6,605 nt of DNA, taken from contig JACRAO010000120.1 in assembly GCA_016213345.1 (NCBI GenBank), forward strand, positions 1-6,605, read 5' to 3'. Position numbers and translations under genes: made by a program. Positions 1 to 6,389 of this stretch are shown here, in pieces. Each line of letters opens with the position of its first letter. The stretch's first letter is position 1. Source of the DNA: Bdellovibrio sp. (lineage in GTDB: Bacteria; Bdellovibrionota; UBA1018). The notes beneath the pieces were generated by a model. It saw only the letters and a list, made by a program, of their open reading frames with translations, ran no database searches and was not told where the DNA came from.

Positions 1-252
1 CAAAAATGAAGCTTTTACGTATTCATATTGGAATCCAGCAAAATAAATTGGATTTTCATAAAAAAATTCATAGGAGTATTTTTCAAAATAATATTTATTA
101 ACCAAAAAAATCGGTTTATAAGGGAGTTCTTTTTCCTGATTAATTTTAGCCAAACCTTTTCCTAACAAAAGAACATATCTTGCAATGCCATTTAGAACTG
201 TGTTCACCATCCTGGCGTCAATAATGATTTTTGGTTTGTTTTTGGATTGCAT
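1..252 (-). CDS. Glycosyltransferase, GT4/family-1-like, N-terminal part (runs off the left edge)
   Basis: This is the first 84 codons of a leftward gene, open from an ATG at 252-250 to the window edge. The N-terminus (MQSKNKPKIIIDARMVN, then GIARYV) has the shape typical of GT-B glycosyltransferases of the GT4 type: a short basic start, a hydrophobic first beta strand ending in IDAR, then a G-I-x-R-Y turn that begins the first helix. In that family the protein moves a sugar from a nucleotide-sugar donor to a growing glycan at the inner face of the inner membrane. The donor-binding C-terminal half lies outside the window, so substrate and exact family are unknown. The ATG at 252 is preferred to the ATG at 210 because only the longer form keeps the KIIIDAR strand. 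It overlaps the end of the ligase gene by 35 bp in another frame and has no clear Shine-Dalgarno, so coupled translation is likely. Together with the ligase it suggests a polysaccharide role. Confidence 0.72.
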   Translation of the reverse strand, partial: MQSKNKPKIIIDARMVNTVLNGIARYVLLLGKGLAKINQEKELPYKPIFLVNKYYFEKYSYEFFYENPIYFAGFQYEYVKASFL

Positions 253-1477
253 AATATAAAATCAAAGCCATCATCCACATAATCTGATGCAGCACCTTGC
301 CCTCCCAAAAATTCATTTGTGTCAGGCCATTTACATGAAACACAATCCAGGCGCAAAATAGTCCGTGTGAAAAAGGCATGCCTAAACCATATTTTATAAT
401 AAAAAAGAGCCAATAGAAAGCCAAGAAACACCAAAAAATCCAAACACCAAGGCCGAAAACCCCTGTAGAACTTAAAACTTCGATAAAATTGTTGTGTGCA
501 TGGCCTGCAAACACACTTGTTGTCTTGTATTTTTCTTGTAAATAGTAAGAAGCTAGCTCTTCATTATGGTGCCACCCAACTCCTGTGATGGGGCGTTGCT
601 TAAAAAGATGCATGTTTGCTTGCCATAGGTCTATTCGTGGAGACACGCCTAAGGCGTCAAACAGCCTGCTTTTTATTTTAGGGTGCTGAAATGCTAGAAA
701 AATACCTAAAACCACACCGATAGCAAATACTAAGGCGTGTTTTTTTGGTAGTCTCCATATTGCCCAAATTATTAACCCAATTGGTAAAGCTACCCATAGC
801 ATTCGTGAATAAGTGCCAAGCAAGGCAAAAAAACCAACTAAAGCAGCTAGTATATAAAAAGCCTTTTTTCTTAAAGGCGCTTTTTCTTGAAATAATTTTA
901 ATAAAAAATCCAAAGTAATAAAAAATGGGAAAATAAAAATGTTTGAAAACGACAAATGATGACCAAAAAATCCTTTTACATGAAACCTCCCTGGATTGCC
1001 AGGTATTGGTTGTTCTCTTGGCCAGCCCGTGTAGTATTGAATAACGCCGATTATCGATATAACTAAAAAAGCAAATATCCAAATTTGAAAAAGCCTAGAT
1101 CTTTCATGAGGTTTCAGAAAGTTTAAACCAGCAAGTAAAACAACTGGCCAAACTAAGTACCAGATTTTTGCCATGTCTTTTAAAAAATTAATTTGTGCTT
1201 GTTTCCCAGCTATTGTTAGGGGAAAAAACTTGGCGTATACTAGGCTCAAAAAACAGGCTCCAATCAATAAGGTTGAGGCAAGTATGAAAACTTTAATTTC
1301 TTTATAAAAAAATAGAGTTTTCAGATGATACCAAAAACACAAAATACCGCCACTTTCGAGTATACATGATATCAGAAAAATACCAGCGCCAATATTCATG
1401 GCAGCCATCGAAATTAGTGTCGAAATAGAATATATGACAAGACCCCAAAACGCCCATGGTGTGTGCTTAAGTGTCAT
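218..1477 (-). CDS. O-antigen ligase / Wzy polymerase-like integral membrane protein (Wzy_C domain)
   Basis: A protein of 419 aa with about twelve hydrophobic membrane segments. Between the segments ending near residue 263 and starting near 341 is a large, probably periplasmic, loop with the O-antigen ligase signature: R-I-D-L-W-Q at 281-286, then a pattern ending I-T-G-V-G-W, then H-A-H-N-N at 326-330 followed by an STGVFGLG helix. G-T-Y-S-R at 221-225 matches the usual short S-R motif on the preceding segment, and G-L-T-Q-M-N-F near 384 is another common late motif. In this family the conserved Arg and His residues serve transfer of undecaprenyl-linked glycan to lipid A-core (WaaL) or to another chain (Wzy); sequence alone does not separate these, so no symbol is given. 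The start is the ATG at 1477-1475, with GGAG six bases upstream. A TTG at 1489 would also be in frame but lies inside that ribosome site. It overlaps the upstream gene by 11 bp and the glycosyltransferase by 35 bp. Confidence 0.85.
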   Translation of the reverse strand: MTLKHTPWAFWGLVIYSISTLISMAAMNIGAGIFLISCILESGGILCFWYHLKTLFFYKEIKVFILASTLLIGACFLSLVYAKFFPLTIAGKQAQINFLKDMAKIWYLVWPVVLLAGLNFLKPHERSRLFQIWIFAFLVISIIGVIQYYTGWPREQPIPGNPGRFHVKGFFGHHLSFSNIFIFPFFITLDFLLKLFQEKAPLRKKAFYILAALVGFFALLGTYSRMLWVALPIGLIIWAIWRLPKKHALVFAIGVVLGIFLAFQHPKIKSRLFDALGVSPRIDLWQANMHLFKQRPITGVGWHHNEELASYYLQEKYKTTSVFAGHAHNNFIEVLSSTGVFGLGVWIFWCFLAFYWLFFIIKYGLGMPFSHGLFCAWIVFHVNGLTQMNFWEGKVLHQIMWMMALILYYAIQKQTKNHY

Positions 1478-2315
1478 GTTTGACTCCAAGTGTTTTTAAA
1501 ATGCCCGCTCTAGATAATGAAAAGTCAAAACTGACTGGATCTTCTGGCTTTAGTTTTTTAAAATATCCAGTAATTTCAACTGCTGCCTTCCAGTTTAGAT
1601 TTTTTCTCTGTGTTAATTTTAGCTTTTTGCTTATTTGTCCTATATGCGTGTCTATAGGACATATTAGTTGGCTGGACTTCAGATATTTATTTCTCTGAAA
1701 TGTATGAGCCAAAGCACCATGTTTTGTCCACAAGCCCAAGTCCACATCGTCTTTGCGACCCATCCATCTCAGAAACATACACCAACGTTTACAGCAGCTA
1801 CCATCGACCGGTGAAGTCAAAAAAAAGTAAAAAGAAGATTTGGGCCGAAAGGGTGTGGCCCATTTCTTAAAATCACTCATTAACTGCGAAAGTGCACACT
1901 CAATGTGATCGTCGTTTTGGTTAAGATACCTGGTGAAATGCGCTCCGAGAGTACCATATTTTTGCCAGCTTAGGCTTAAAAGCCTGAAAAATAAAACCAG
2001 GTCCTCACCTGTGTTAAATCTATGTTTAAAACCGGAAAACTCATCTTTTGCGGCATTAAAAAATACAGGATCTGCAAGTCTTTTTACAAAAATATGTGGT
2101 TGTGGGGTAAGTTTTTTAATACAAGAAAGTGCGTTTTCAATGGAGCGTAAGATTTGTTTTATGTTTCCATAGGCCAGTAATGACGCTAAGAGAGCAATCG
2201 CTTCTTGATCAAAAGGGTGTGAAAACTGGTGTACAAAAAAAACAGGGTCAGAAAAAATGTAGCCTTTTTGATGATAACGGTGATAGTTTTGATCAATAAA
2301 TTGAATCGTGTCCAC
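1467..2315 (-). CDS. TIGR02757 (DUF2400) family protein, HhH-GPD-like
   Basis: A protein of 282 aa that matches the TIGR02757/DUF2400 family along its whole length: an N-terminal D-P-V-F/D-Q-E-A-I-A-L-L-A-S-L-L-A-Y-G-N block (residues 23-51), F-K-H-R-F at 96-100, S-x-C-K-R-x-x-M-F-L-R-W-M around 173-185, then V-D-L-G-L-W (191-196), P-I-D-T-H (220-224) and P-E-D-P-V-x-F-D-F-S-L (257-267). As I recall, the family is related to helix-hairpin-helix DNA glycosylases, and P-I-D-T-H resembles the V-D-T-H motif carrying the catalytic Asp in Nth/MutY. No C-terminal iron-sulphur cysteine cluster is seen, and the true substrate is unknown. The start is GTG at 2315; an in-frame TAG lies two codons upstream, and the spacing to the divergent gene leaves no room for more. 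It is the first gene of the leftward unit and its stop overlaps the ligase start. Why a DNA-repair-like protein heads a polysaccharide operon is unclear. Confidence 0.85.
   Translation of the reverse strand: MDTIQFIDQNYHRYHQKGYIFSDPVFFVHQFSHPFDQEAIALLASLLAYGNIKQILRSIENALSCIKKLTPQPHIFVKRLADPVFFNAAKDEFSGFKHRFNTGEDLVLFFRLLSLSWQKYGTLGAHFTRYLNQNDDHIECALSQLMSDFKKWATPFRPKSSFYFFLTSPVDGSCCKRWCMFLRWMGRKDDVDLGLWTKHGALAHTFQRNKYLKSSQLICPIDTHIGQISKKLKLTQRKNLNWKAAVEITGYFKKLKPEDPVSFDFSLSRAGILKTLGVKHDT
1484..1487 (-). promoter_or_regulatory. Shine-Dalgarno that fixes the ligase start
   Basis: On the minus strand GGAG is followed by TCAAAC and then ATG (1477-1475), a spacing of six bases. The site lies within the last codons of the TIGR02757 gene. 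It argues for ATG at 1477 and against the in-frame TTG at 1489, whose own codons would include these bases. Confidence 0.7.
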
Positions 2316-2329
2316 ATTCTAGGTATACT
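2301..2329 (+). promoter_or_regulatory. Candidate sigma70-type promoter for the exported-protein gene and carB
   Basis: TTGAAT (2301-2306, four of six matches to TTGACA) and TATACT (2324-2329, five of six to TATAAT) are separated by exactly 17 bp. The -35 lies inside the first codons of the divergent TIGR02757 gene. Predicted transcription would start near 2336, within the ribosome site and only about 14 bases before the ATG at 2350, so the leader would be very short. Other promoters farther upstream remain possible. Confidence 0.42.
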
Positions 2330-2350
2330 GCATAGGAGATTGCCAAGCAA
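2322..2350 (-). promoter_or_regulatory. Candidate weak divergent promoter for the TIGR02757 gene
   Basis: On the minus strand TTGCTT (2350-2345) and TATACC (2327-2322) have 17-bp spacing; TTGGCA (2346-2341) is a better -35 match but only 13 bp away. The -10 shares the palindromic GTATAC (2323-2328) with the rightward promoter. Transcription would begin near the GTG start codon itself, giving an almost leaderless message. The matches are poor, so this is a suggestion only. Confidence 0.22.
2334..2338 (+). promoter_or_regulatory. Shine-Dalgarno of the exported-protein gene
   Basis: AGGAG lies 11 bases before the ATG at 2350, slightly farther than ideal but the only purine-rich match upstream. 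It supports that ATG as the start. Confidence 0.5.
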
Positions 2351-2934
2351 TGGACCAATATAGACAAATTTATAAACATTTTTTTTTGGCCTTAGCTGTA
2401 GTAATGTTTTCTCTGCATGTGAACGTAAGCTCTGCTAAAGAAGCCTATAAGAAAACCCCAAGTGTGCTTAAAACTCCAAAACCATTGTTTTTAAAACCCC
2501 CAGCCATAAAAGCATTTGGCTGTCAAAGGAAGTATTTATATGAAGGTAAAGTATTAGAATGTGATTCAAATTTAAGCCGGGATGGAGAAAACTTAAGGCC
2601 TATTTTGTCCCAAGTGCCAGAAGCCTTGTCTGAATTAAATATTTATCAAAAAAATAGAAGAAATATAAAATACCTTTCTTATTTGGGCACCTTGGGGCTA
2701 ACTGTTATGGGACTAGGTTTGATCTTTCAGAGTGGAAAAACTGGTTCTGAGGCTGTGCTAATTAGAAATTTAGTCTTTTTCCCTGGCGTTATGCTTGCCG
2801 GTGGTAGTTTTATTTATGGTTTTGTATTTTTAACCGCTAACGAAGAACATTTAGTGAGGGCTGTTGATGTTTATAATGACGCAAACTCCGAAAAACAAAT
2901 TGAACTTAGATTTACTGTTGAATTGACTTTTTAA
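2350..2934 (+). CDS. Hypothetical exported protein with two later membrane segments
   Basis: I do not recognise this 194-aa protein. Residues 1-29 look like a signal peptide: a basic start (RQIYKH), a hydrophobic core (FFLALAVVMFSLHV) and a plausible signal peptidase I site after SSA at 29. A basic, proline-rich stretch follows (residues 30-56, K-T-P and P-K-P repeats). Two cysteines at 58 and 71 could form a disulphide if the protein is exported. Two hydrophobic segments lie at about 107-126 and 137-162, the second rich in Gly and aromatic residues. The C-terminus (L-V-R-A-V-D-V-Y-N at 168-176, then alternating I-E-L-R-F-T-V-E-L-T-F) is beta-like and ends in Phe, which can be seen in envelope proteins of Gram-negative bacteria, but no family is assigned. 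It is the first gene of the rightward unit, with carB starting 5 bp after its stop. Its link to carB may be only co-transcription. Confidence 0.75.
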   Translation: MDQYRQIYKHFFLALAVVMFSLHVNVSSAKEAYKKTPSVLKTPKPLFLKPPAIKAFGCQRKYLYEGKVLECDSNLSRDGENLRPILSQVPEALSELNIYQKNRRNIKYLSYLGTLGLTVMGLGLIFQSGKTGSEAVLIRNLVFFPGVMLAGGSFIYGFVFLTANEEHLVRAVDVYNDANSEKQIELRFTVELTF

Positions 2935-2939
2935 AACAT

Positions 2940-5900
2940 ATGCCAAGACGAACGGATATAAAAAAAATTTTACTTATTGGGAGCGGGCCTATTGTCATTG
3001 GTCAAGCTTGTGAGTTTGATTACTCGGGTACACAGGCCTTAAAGGCCCTTAAGGAAGAGGGATATGATGTAGTTTTAGTAAATTCAAATCCTGCTACCAT
3101 AATGACTGACCCTGAACTTTCGCATAGGGTTTATGTAGAGCCACTAACAAAGTTTTTCTTAGAAAAAATAATAGAACTCGAAAAGCCAGATGCGCTTTTG
3201 CCTACTATGGGAGGACAAACGGCTTTAAATTTAACTTTGGAGCTTTATCGAGATGGCATATTAAGTGATAAAAATATTCAAATTCTAGGAGCAACCCCCG
3301 AAGCAATTCGCCGAGCAGAAGATAGAGAAACATTCAAAGAAATTGTAAAAAATATAGGACTGGAATGTGCCAAGAGTATCGTAGTTAAGACATTAGACGA
3401 TGTAAAAAAAATCTTAGACGAAATCGGACTCCCTGTGATTTTAAGGCCCTCTTTTACTTTAGGTGGCGAAGGTGGAGGTGTAGCACACACACAAGAAGAG
3501 CTTATTGTAAAATTAGACAGAGCATTGTTTTTATCTCCAACACATGACGTTTTAGTCGAAGAAAGCCTTGTCGGCTGGAAAGAGTTTGAACTCGAAGTAG
3601 TCCGGGATAAAAACGACAACGTTATTATTGTTTGTTCTATCGAAAACGTAGATCCCATGGGTGTTCACACTGGAGACAGCATTACAGTGGCACCTGCTCA
3701 GACACTGACAGATCGCGAGTTTCAGAATTTAAGGGATCAGTCTATAAAAATAATTCGAGCAATTGGGGTAGAAACAGGTGGTTCGAATATACAGTTTGCA
3801 GTGCATCCCAGAAATGGAAGAGTAGTTGTGATCGAAATGAATCCCAGGGTTTCTCGATCAAGCGCGCTAGCGTCGAAAGCTACTGGATTTCCTATTGCCA
3901 GGGTAGCAGCCAAGCTGGCAGTTGGATATACGTTAGACGAGCTTACTAATGATATTACAGGCACTACGCCTTGTAGTTTTGAACCTAGTATTGATTATGT
4001 AGTGACTAAACTGCCTAGATTTGATTTTGAAAAATTTACTCCTACGGATTTCACACTCACAACTCAAATGAAATCTGTGGGAGAAGTTATGGCCATCGGT
4101 AAAACATTTGACGAATCTTTAGGCAAAGCACTTTCTGGGCTAGAAACCGATGTTGCATGGCTTGCGCCTTTGTCTAAAATCAGAAATTTACCTACTATTG
4201 ATTTAATAAAAAATCCAACTCCATTTAGACTTTGGGCTATTGCAGATGCTTTAAGAAAAGGTATGGATATAAATGATATCCATGAAAAAAGTGGCATAGA
4301 CCCTTGGTTTTTACATCGCATTCAGATTTATCTTTCTTATGAAAAAGCTTTAAAAGCATTACCATGGCCGCCAGACATCGAATTTTTAAAGGAGATCAAA
4401 TGTCATGGTTGGACAGATCGTGCTATTGCAGGAGTTTTAGGGTTATCTGAAGAAAAAGTTAGAGCAGATCGCGAGCTCTTAGAGATTTTTGGTGTATTTC
4501 AATTAGTTGACACCTGTGCTGCTGAGTTTGAAGCTAAAACTCCTTATCTTTATAGTTCTTACTTTGGCACAGACGAATCAAAAATATCTACTAAGACCAA
4601 AGTTATGGTTTTAGGAGGAGGGCCTAATAGAATAGGGCAAGGCATCGAATTTGATTATTGTTGTGTGCATGCCGCAATGTCACTAAGGGCTTTAGGGATT
4701 GAGACGATCATGGTCAACTCAAATCCCGAAACTGTGAGTACGGATTTTGATATTTCTGACAAGTTATATTTTGAGCCTTTGACAGCAGAACATGTTTTAA
4801 ATATCAGCCATGTAGAAGATCCCTTGGGTGTGATCGTACAATTTGGGGGTCAAACGCCTTTGAAACTTGCAAAAGCTTTAGAACAAGGCGGCCTAAAAAT
4901 CTTAGGTACTTCGACCGCTAGCATTGATTTGGCAGAGGATAGGCAAAAGTGTGCAAGATTGGTAAAAAGTTTGTATAAACTCGGACTTGAGCAGCCAGAA
5001 GCTGCGATTGCATTGACAAAAAAAGAAGCGCTTACGAAAGCCAAAAAATTGGGTTATCCGGTTTTAGTTCGTCCTTCTTATGTGTTGGGTGGCAGGGCTA
5101 TGAAGATTGTTCACAGTGATGAGATGCTTGAGCAGTGGGTGGATCAAGCCTTGCATGTTAGTGAAGATCACCCCGTTTTGATTGATCGTTTTTTAGATCG
5201 CGCAACCGAAGTGGATGTTGATGCCATTAGTGACGGGAAAGAAACACTTATTGCAGGATTGATGGAGCATATCGAAGAAGCTGGTATTCATTCTGGTGAT
5301 AGTGCGTGCAGTTTGCCTGTTTTTACTTTGTCGTCTCATATTTGTGATCGCATTAGAGAGTATACGCGGGAGCTTTCAAAGAAATTGAATGTAATAGGTC
5401 TTATGAATGTTCAGTTTGCAATTCAAGGAGATCGGATTTTTTTGCTCGAAGTCAACCCGCGGGCGTCTCGTACAGTTCCTTTTATAAGTAAGTCTGTTGG
5501 TAAGCCTTTGGCAAAACTTGCAGTAGCTGTGATGATGGGAAATACTTTACATGATTTAGGGTTGCGAAAGGATTTAGATCAGGGACTTAGTGTTTATAAT
5601 GTTAAAGTTCCAGTATTTCCGTTTCATAAATTTCCTGGGGTAGATGTGCTTTTGGGTCCTGAGATGAAATCTACAGGCGAAGTTATGGGAAGAGGCAGGA
5701 CATTCGCTAGCGCTTATGCAAAAGCTCTGATAGCAGCTGGGATGAGTTTACCAATAAGTGGTGATGTGTTTTTATCTATTAGAGATGAAGATAAGTTAGA
5801 TGTTTTGCCTATTGTTCGCGGATTAGTGGAGCTTGGATTTCAAATTTGGGCTACGCAGGGAACTGCTCAGTTTTTAAAAGATCATGCATTAGCAGTTATG

Positions 5901-6137
5901 CCAATTAACAAGGTGAGGCAGGGTTCTCCACACTGTGTAGATGCAATTTTAGAAGGCAGGTTTGGATTGGTGATCAATACTACGTCTGATGCTATGGCCA
6001 TTAAGGATAGTTTTTCTATTCGTAGAGCAGCGCTCGAAAAGAAGGTGCCATATAGCACAGTCGTTGCTTCTGCTAAGGCAATGTTAGAGGCAATCCGCGA
6101 GATTAAGAGGGGACCGCTAGAGGTGTTTCCGCTGTAA
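2940..6137 (+). CDS. carB: Carbamoyl phosphate synthetase, large (ammonia-using) subunit
   Basis: A complete 1065-aa CarB, close to the usual length (E. coli 1073). With CarA, which supplies ammonia from glutamine, it makes carbamoyl phosphate from bicarbonate and two ATP in the cytoplasm for pyrimidine and arginine synthesis. The N-terminus M-P-R-R-T-D-I-K-K-I is canonical and fixes the start. The two ATP-grasp halves are visible as an internal duplication: G-S-G-P-I-V-I-G-Q (14-22) against G-G-G-P-N-R-I-G-Q (559-567), and V-N-S-N-P-A against V-N-S-N-P-E. Residues R129, R169, E215, E299 and N301 stand at the same numbers as the ATP/Mg ligands of the E. coli enzyme; R711, E837 and N839 are their C-half counterparts. 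An oligomerisation region lies at roughly 402-551 and the MGS-type allosteric domain at about 935-1065, with A-T-Q-G-T-A (971-976), N-K-V (990-992) and I-N-T-T (1012-1015), the nucleotide-effector site. The glycine loop reads GGEGGG (175-180). No Shine-Dalgarno precedes the ATG, which fits coupling to the upstream gene 5 bp away. carA is not in the window. Confidence 0.98.
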   Translation: MPRRTDIKKILLIGSGPIVIGQACEFDYSGTQALKALKEEGYDVVLVNSNPATIMTDPELSHRVYVEPLTKFFLEKIIELEKPDALLPTMGGQTALNLTLELYRDGILSDKNIQILGATPEAIRRAEDRETFKEIVKNIGLECAKSIVVKTLDDVKKILDEIGLPVILRPSFTLGGEGGGVAHTQEELIVKLDRALFLSPTHDVLVEESLVGWKEFELEVVRDKNDNVIIVCSIENVDPMGVHTGDSITVAPAQTLTDREFQNLRDQSIKIIRAIGVETGGSNIQFAVHPRNGRVVVIEMNPRVSRSSALASKATGFPIARVAAKLAVGYTLDELTNDITGTTPCSFEPSIDYVVTKLPRFDFEKFTPTDFTLTTQMKSVGEVMAIGKTFDESLGKALSGLETDVAWLAPLSKIRNLPTIDLIKNPTPFRLWAIADALRKGMDINDIHEKSGIDPWFLHRIQIYLSYEKALKALPWPPDIEFLKEIKCHGWTDRAIAGVLGLSEEKVRADRELLEIFGVFQLVDTCAAEFEAKTPYLYSSYFGTDESKISTKTKVMVLGGGPNRIGQGIEFDYCCVHAAMSLRALGIETIMVNSNPETVSTDFDISDKLYFEPLTAEHVLNISHVEDPLGVIVQFGGQTPLKLAKALEQGGLKILGTSTASIDLAEDRQKCARLVKSLYKLGLEQPEAAIALTKKEALTKAKKLGYPVLVRPSYVLGGRAMKIVHSDEMLEQWVDQALHVSEDHPVLIDRFLDRATEVDVDAISDGKETLIAGLMEHIEEAGIHSGDSACSLPVFTLSSHICDRIREYTRELSKKLNVIGLMNVQFAIQGDRIFLLEVNPRASRTVPFISKSVGKPLAKLAVAVMMGNTLHDLGLRKDLDQGLSVYNVKVPVFPFHKFPGVDVLLGPEMKSTGEVMGRGRTFASAYAKALIAAGMSLPISGDVFLSIRDEDKLDVLPIVRGLVELGFQIWATQGTAQFLKDHALAVMPINKVRQGSPHCVDAILEGRFGLVINTTSDAMAIKDSFSIRRAALEKKVPYSTVVASAKAMLEAIREIKRGPLEVFPL

Positions 6138-6389
6138 AAGTCTGGTTTTATTAGAATGCAAAATTGTTCCAACTTTGTATTTGTTGCCAAATCATTTAGT
6201 GTAGAAAAAGAAAAACAACAAACAGTGGAGGGCAATCCAGGAGAATGGATAAATGTGTCTCCTGAGATATCACCAGCTGAGCCAACAATAAGTGACTGGA
6301 TAAAATCAGATTCCCCTGACATAAATGGAAAGAAGGAGTAGGTCTGAGTTGAATCAAAACGCATCACTGACCCATTACCTCCAAACACC
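6138..6389. other. Stretch with no recognised gene; open frames on both strands
   Basis: About 250 bp between carB and the zinc-ribbon frame. On the plus strand a 61-codon frame runs from ATG 6156 to TAG 6339 (starting MQNCSNFVFVAKSF, with a P-G-E-W and an S-P-A-E-P-T segment); there is no Shine-Dalgarno and I know no homologue. It is in the same frame as both carB and the downstream zinc ribbon, separated from the latter only by TAG at 6339 and TGA at 6345. The opposite strand is open from about 6433 back through the carB end, which could be a shadow of forward coding. I see no terminator hairpin with a T-run, no RNA gene and no repeat. It may be a decayed coding segment, a small unknown gene, or a junction. 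Confidence 0.4.

Noticed and set aside
208..210. ATG at 210 as the glycosyltransferase start
   Set aside because: It would remove the KIIIDAR first beta strand that is typical of the family.
678..1082. 134-codon minus-strand frame inside the ligase gene
   Set aside because: It is an alternative frame of a gene with clear ligase motifs; its Phe-rich content follows from the membrane-protein codons.
1478..1489. TTG at 1489 as the ligase start (four extra residues)
   Set aside because: The GGAG six bases before ATG 1477 lies inside those extra codons, so the ATG is the better start.
1471..2172. Two plus-strand frames (1471-1698 and 1933-2172)
   Set aside because: They are antisense to the well-conserved TIGR02757 gene and show no domain or ribosome site.
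3278..5044. Several short frames on both strands within carB
   Set aside because: All are shadows of the fully conserved CarB reading frame.
6339..6347. Stop-codon recoding (TAG as Tyr, TGA as Trp) joining the 61-codon frame to the zinc ribbon
   Set aside because: The clear genes here use TGG for Trp and end at TAA or TGA normally, and no selenocysteine-type or readthrough structure was seen, so recoding is not supported.
6138..6389. Rho-independent terminator or RNA gene after carB
   Set aside because: No stable GC-rich hairpin followed by a T-run was found by eye, and no tRNA-like cloverleaf or other RNA signature is apparent.
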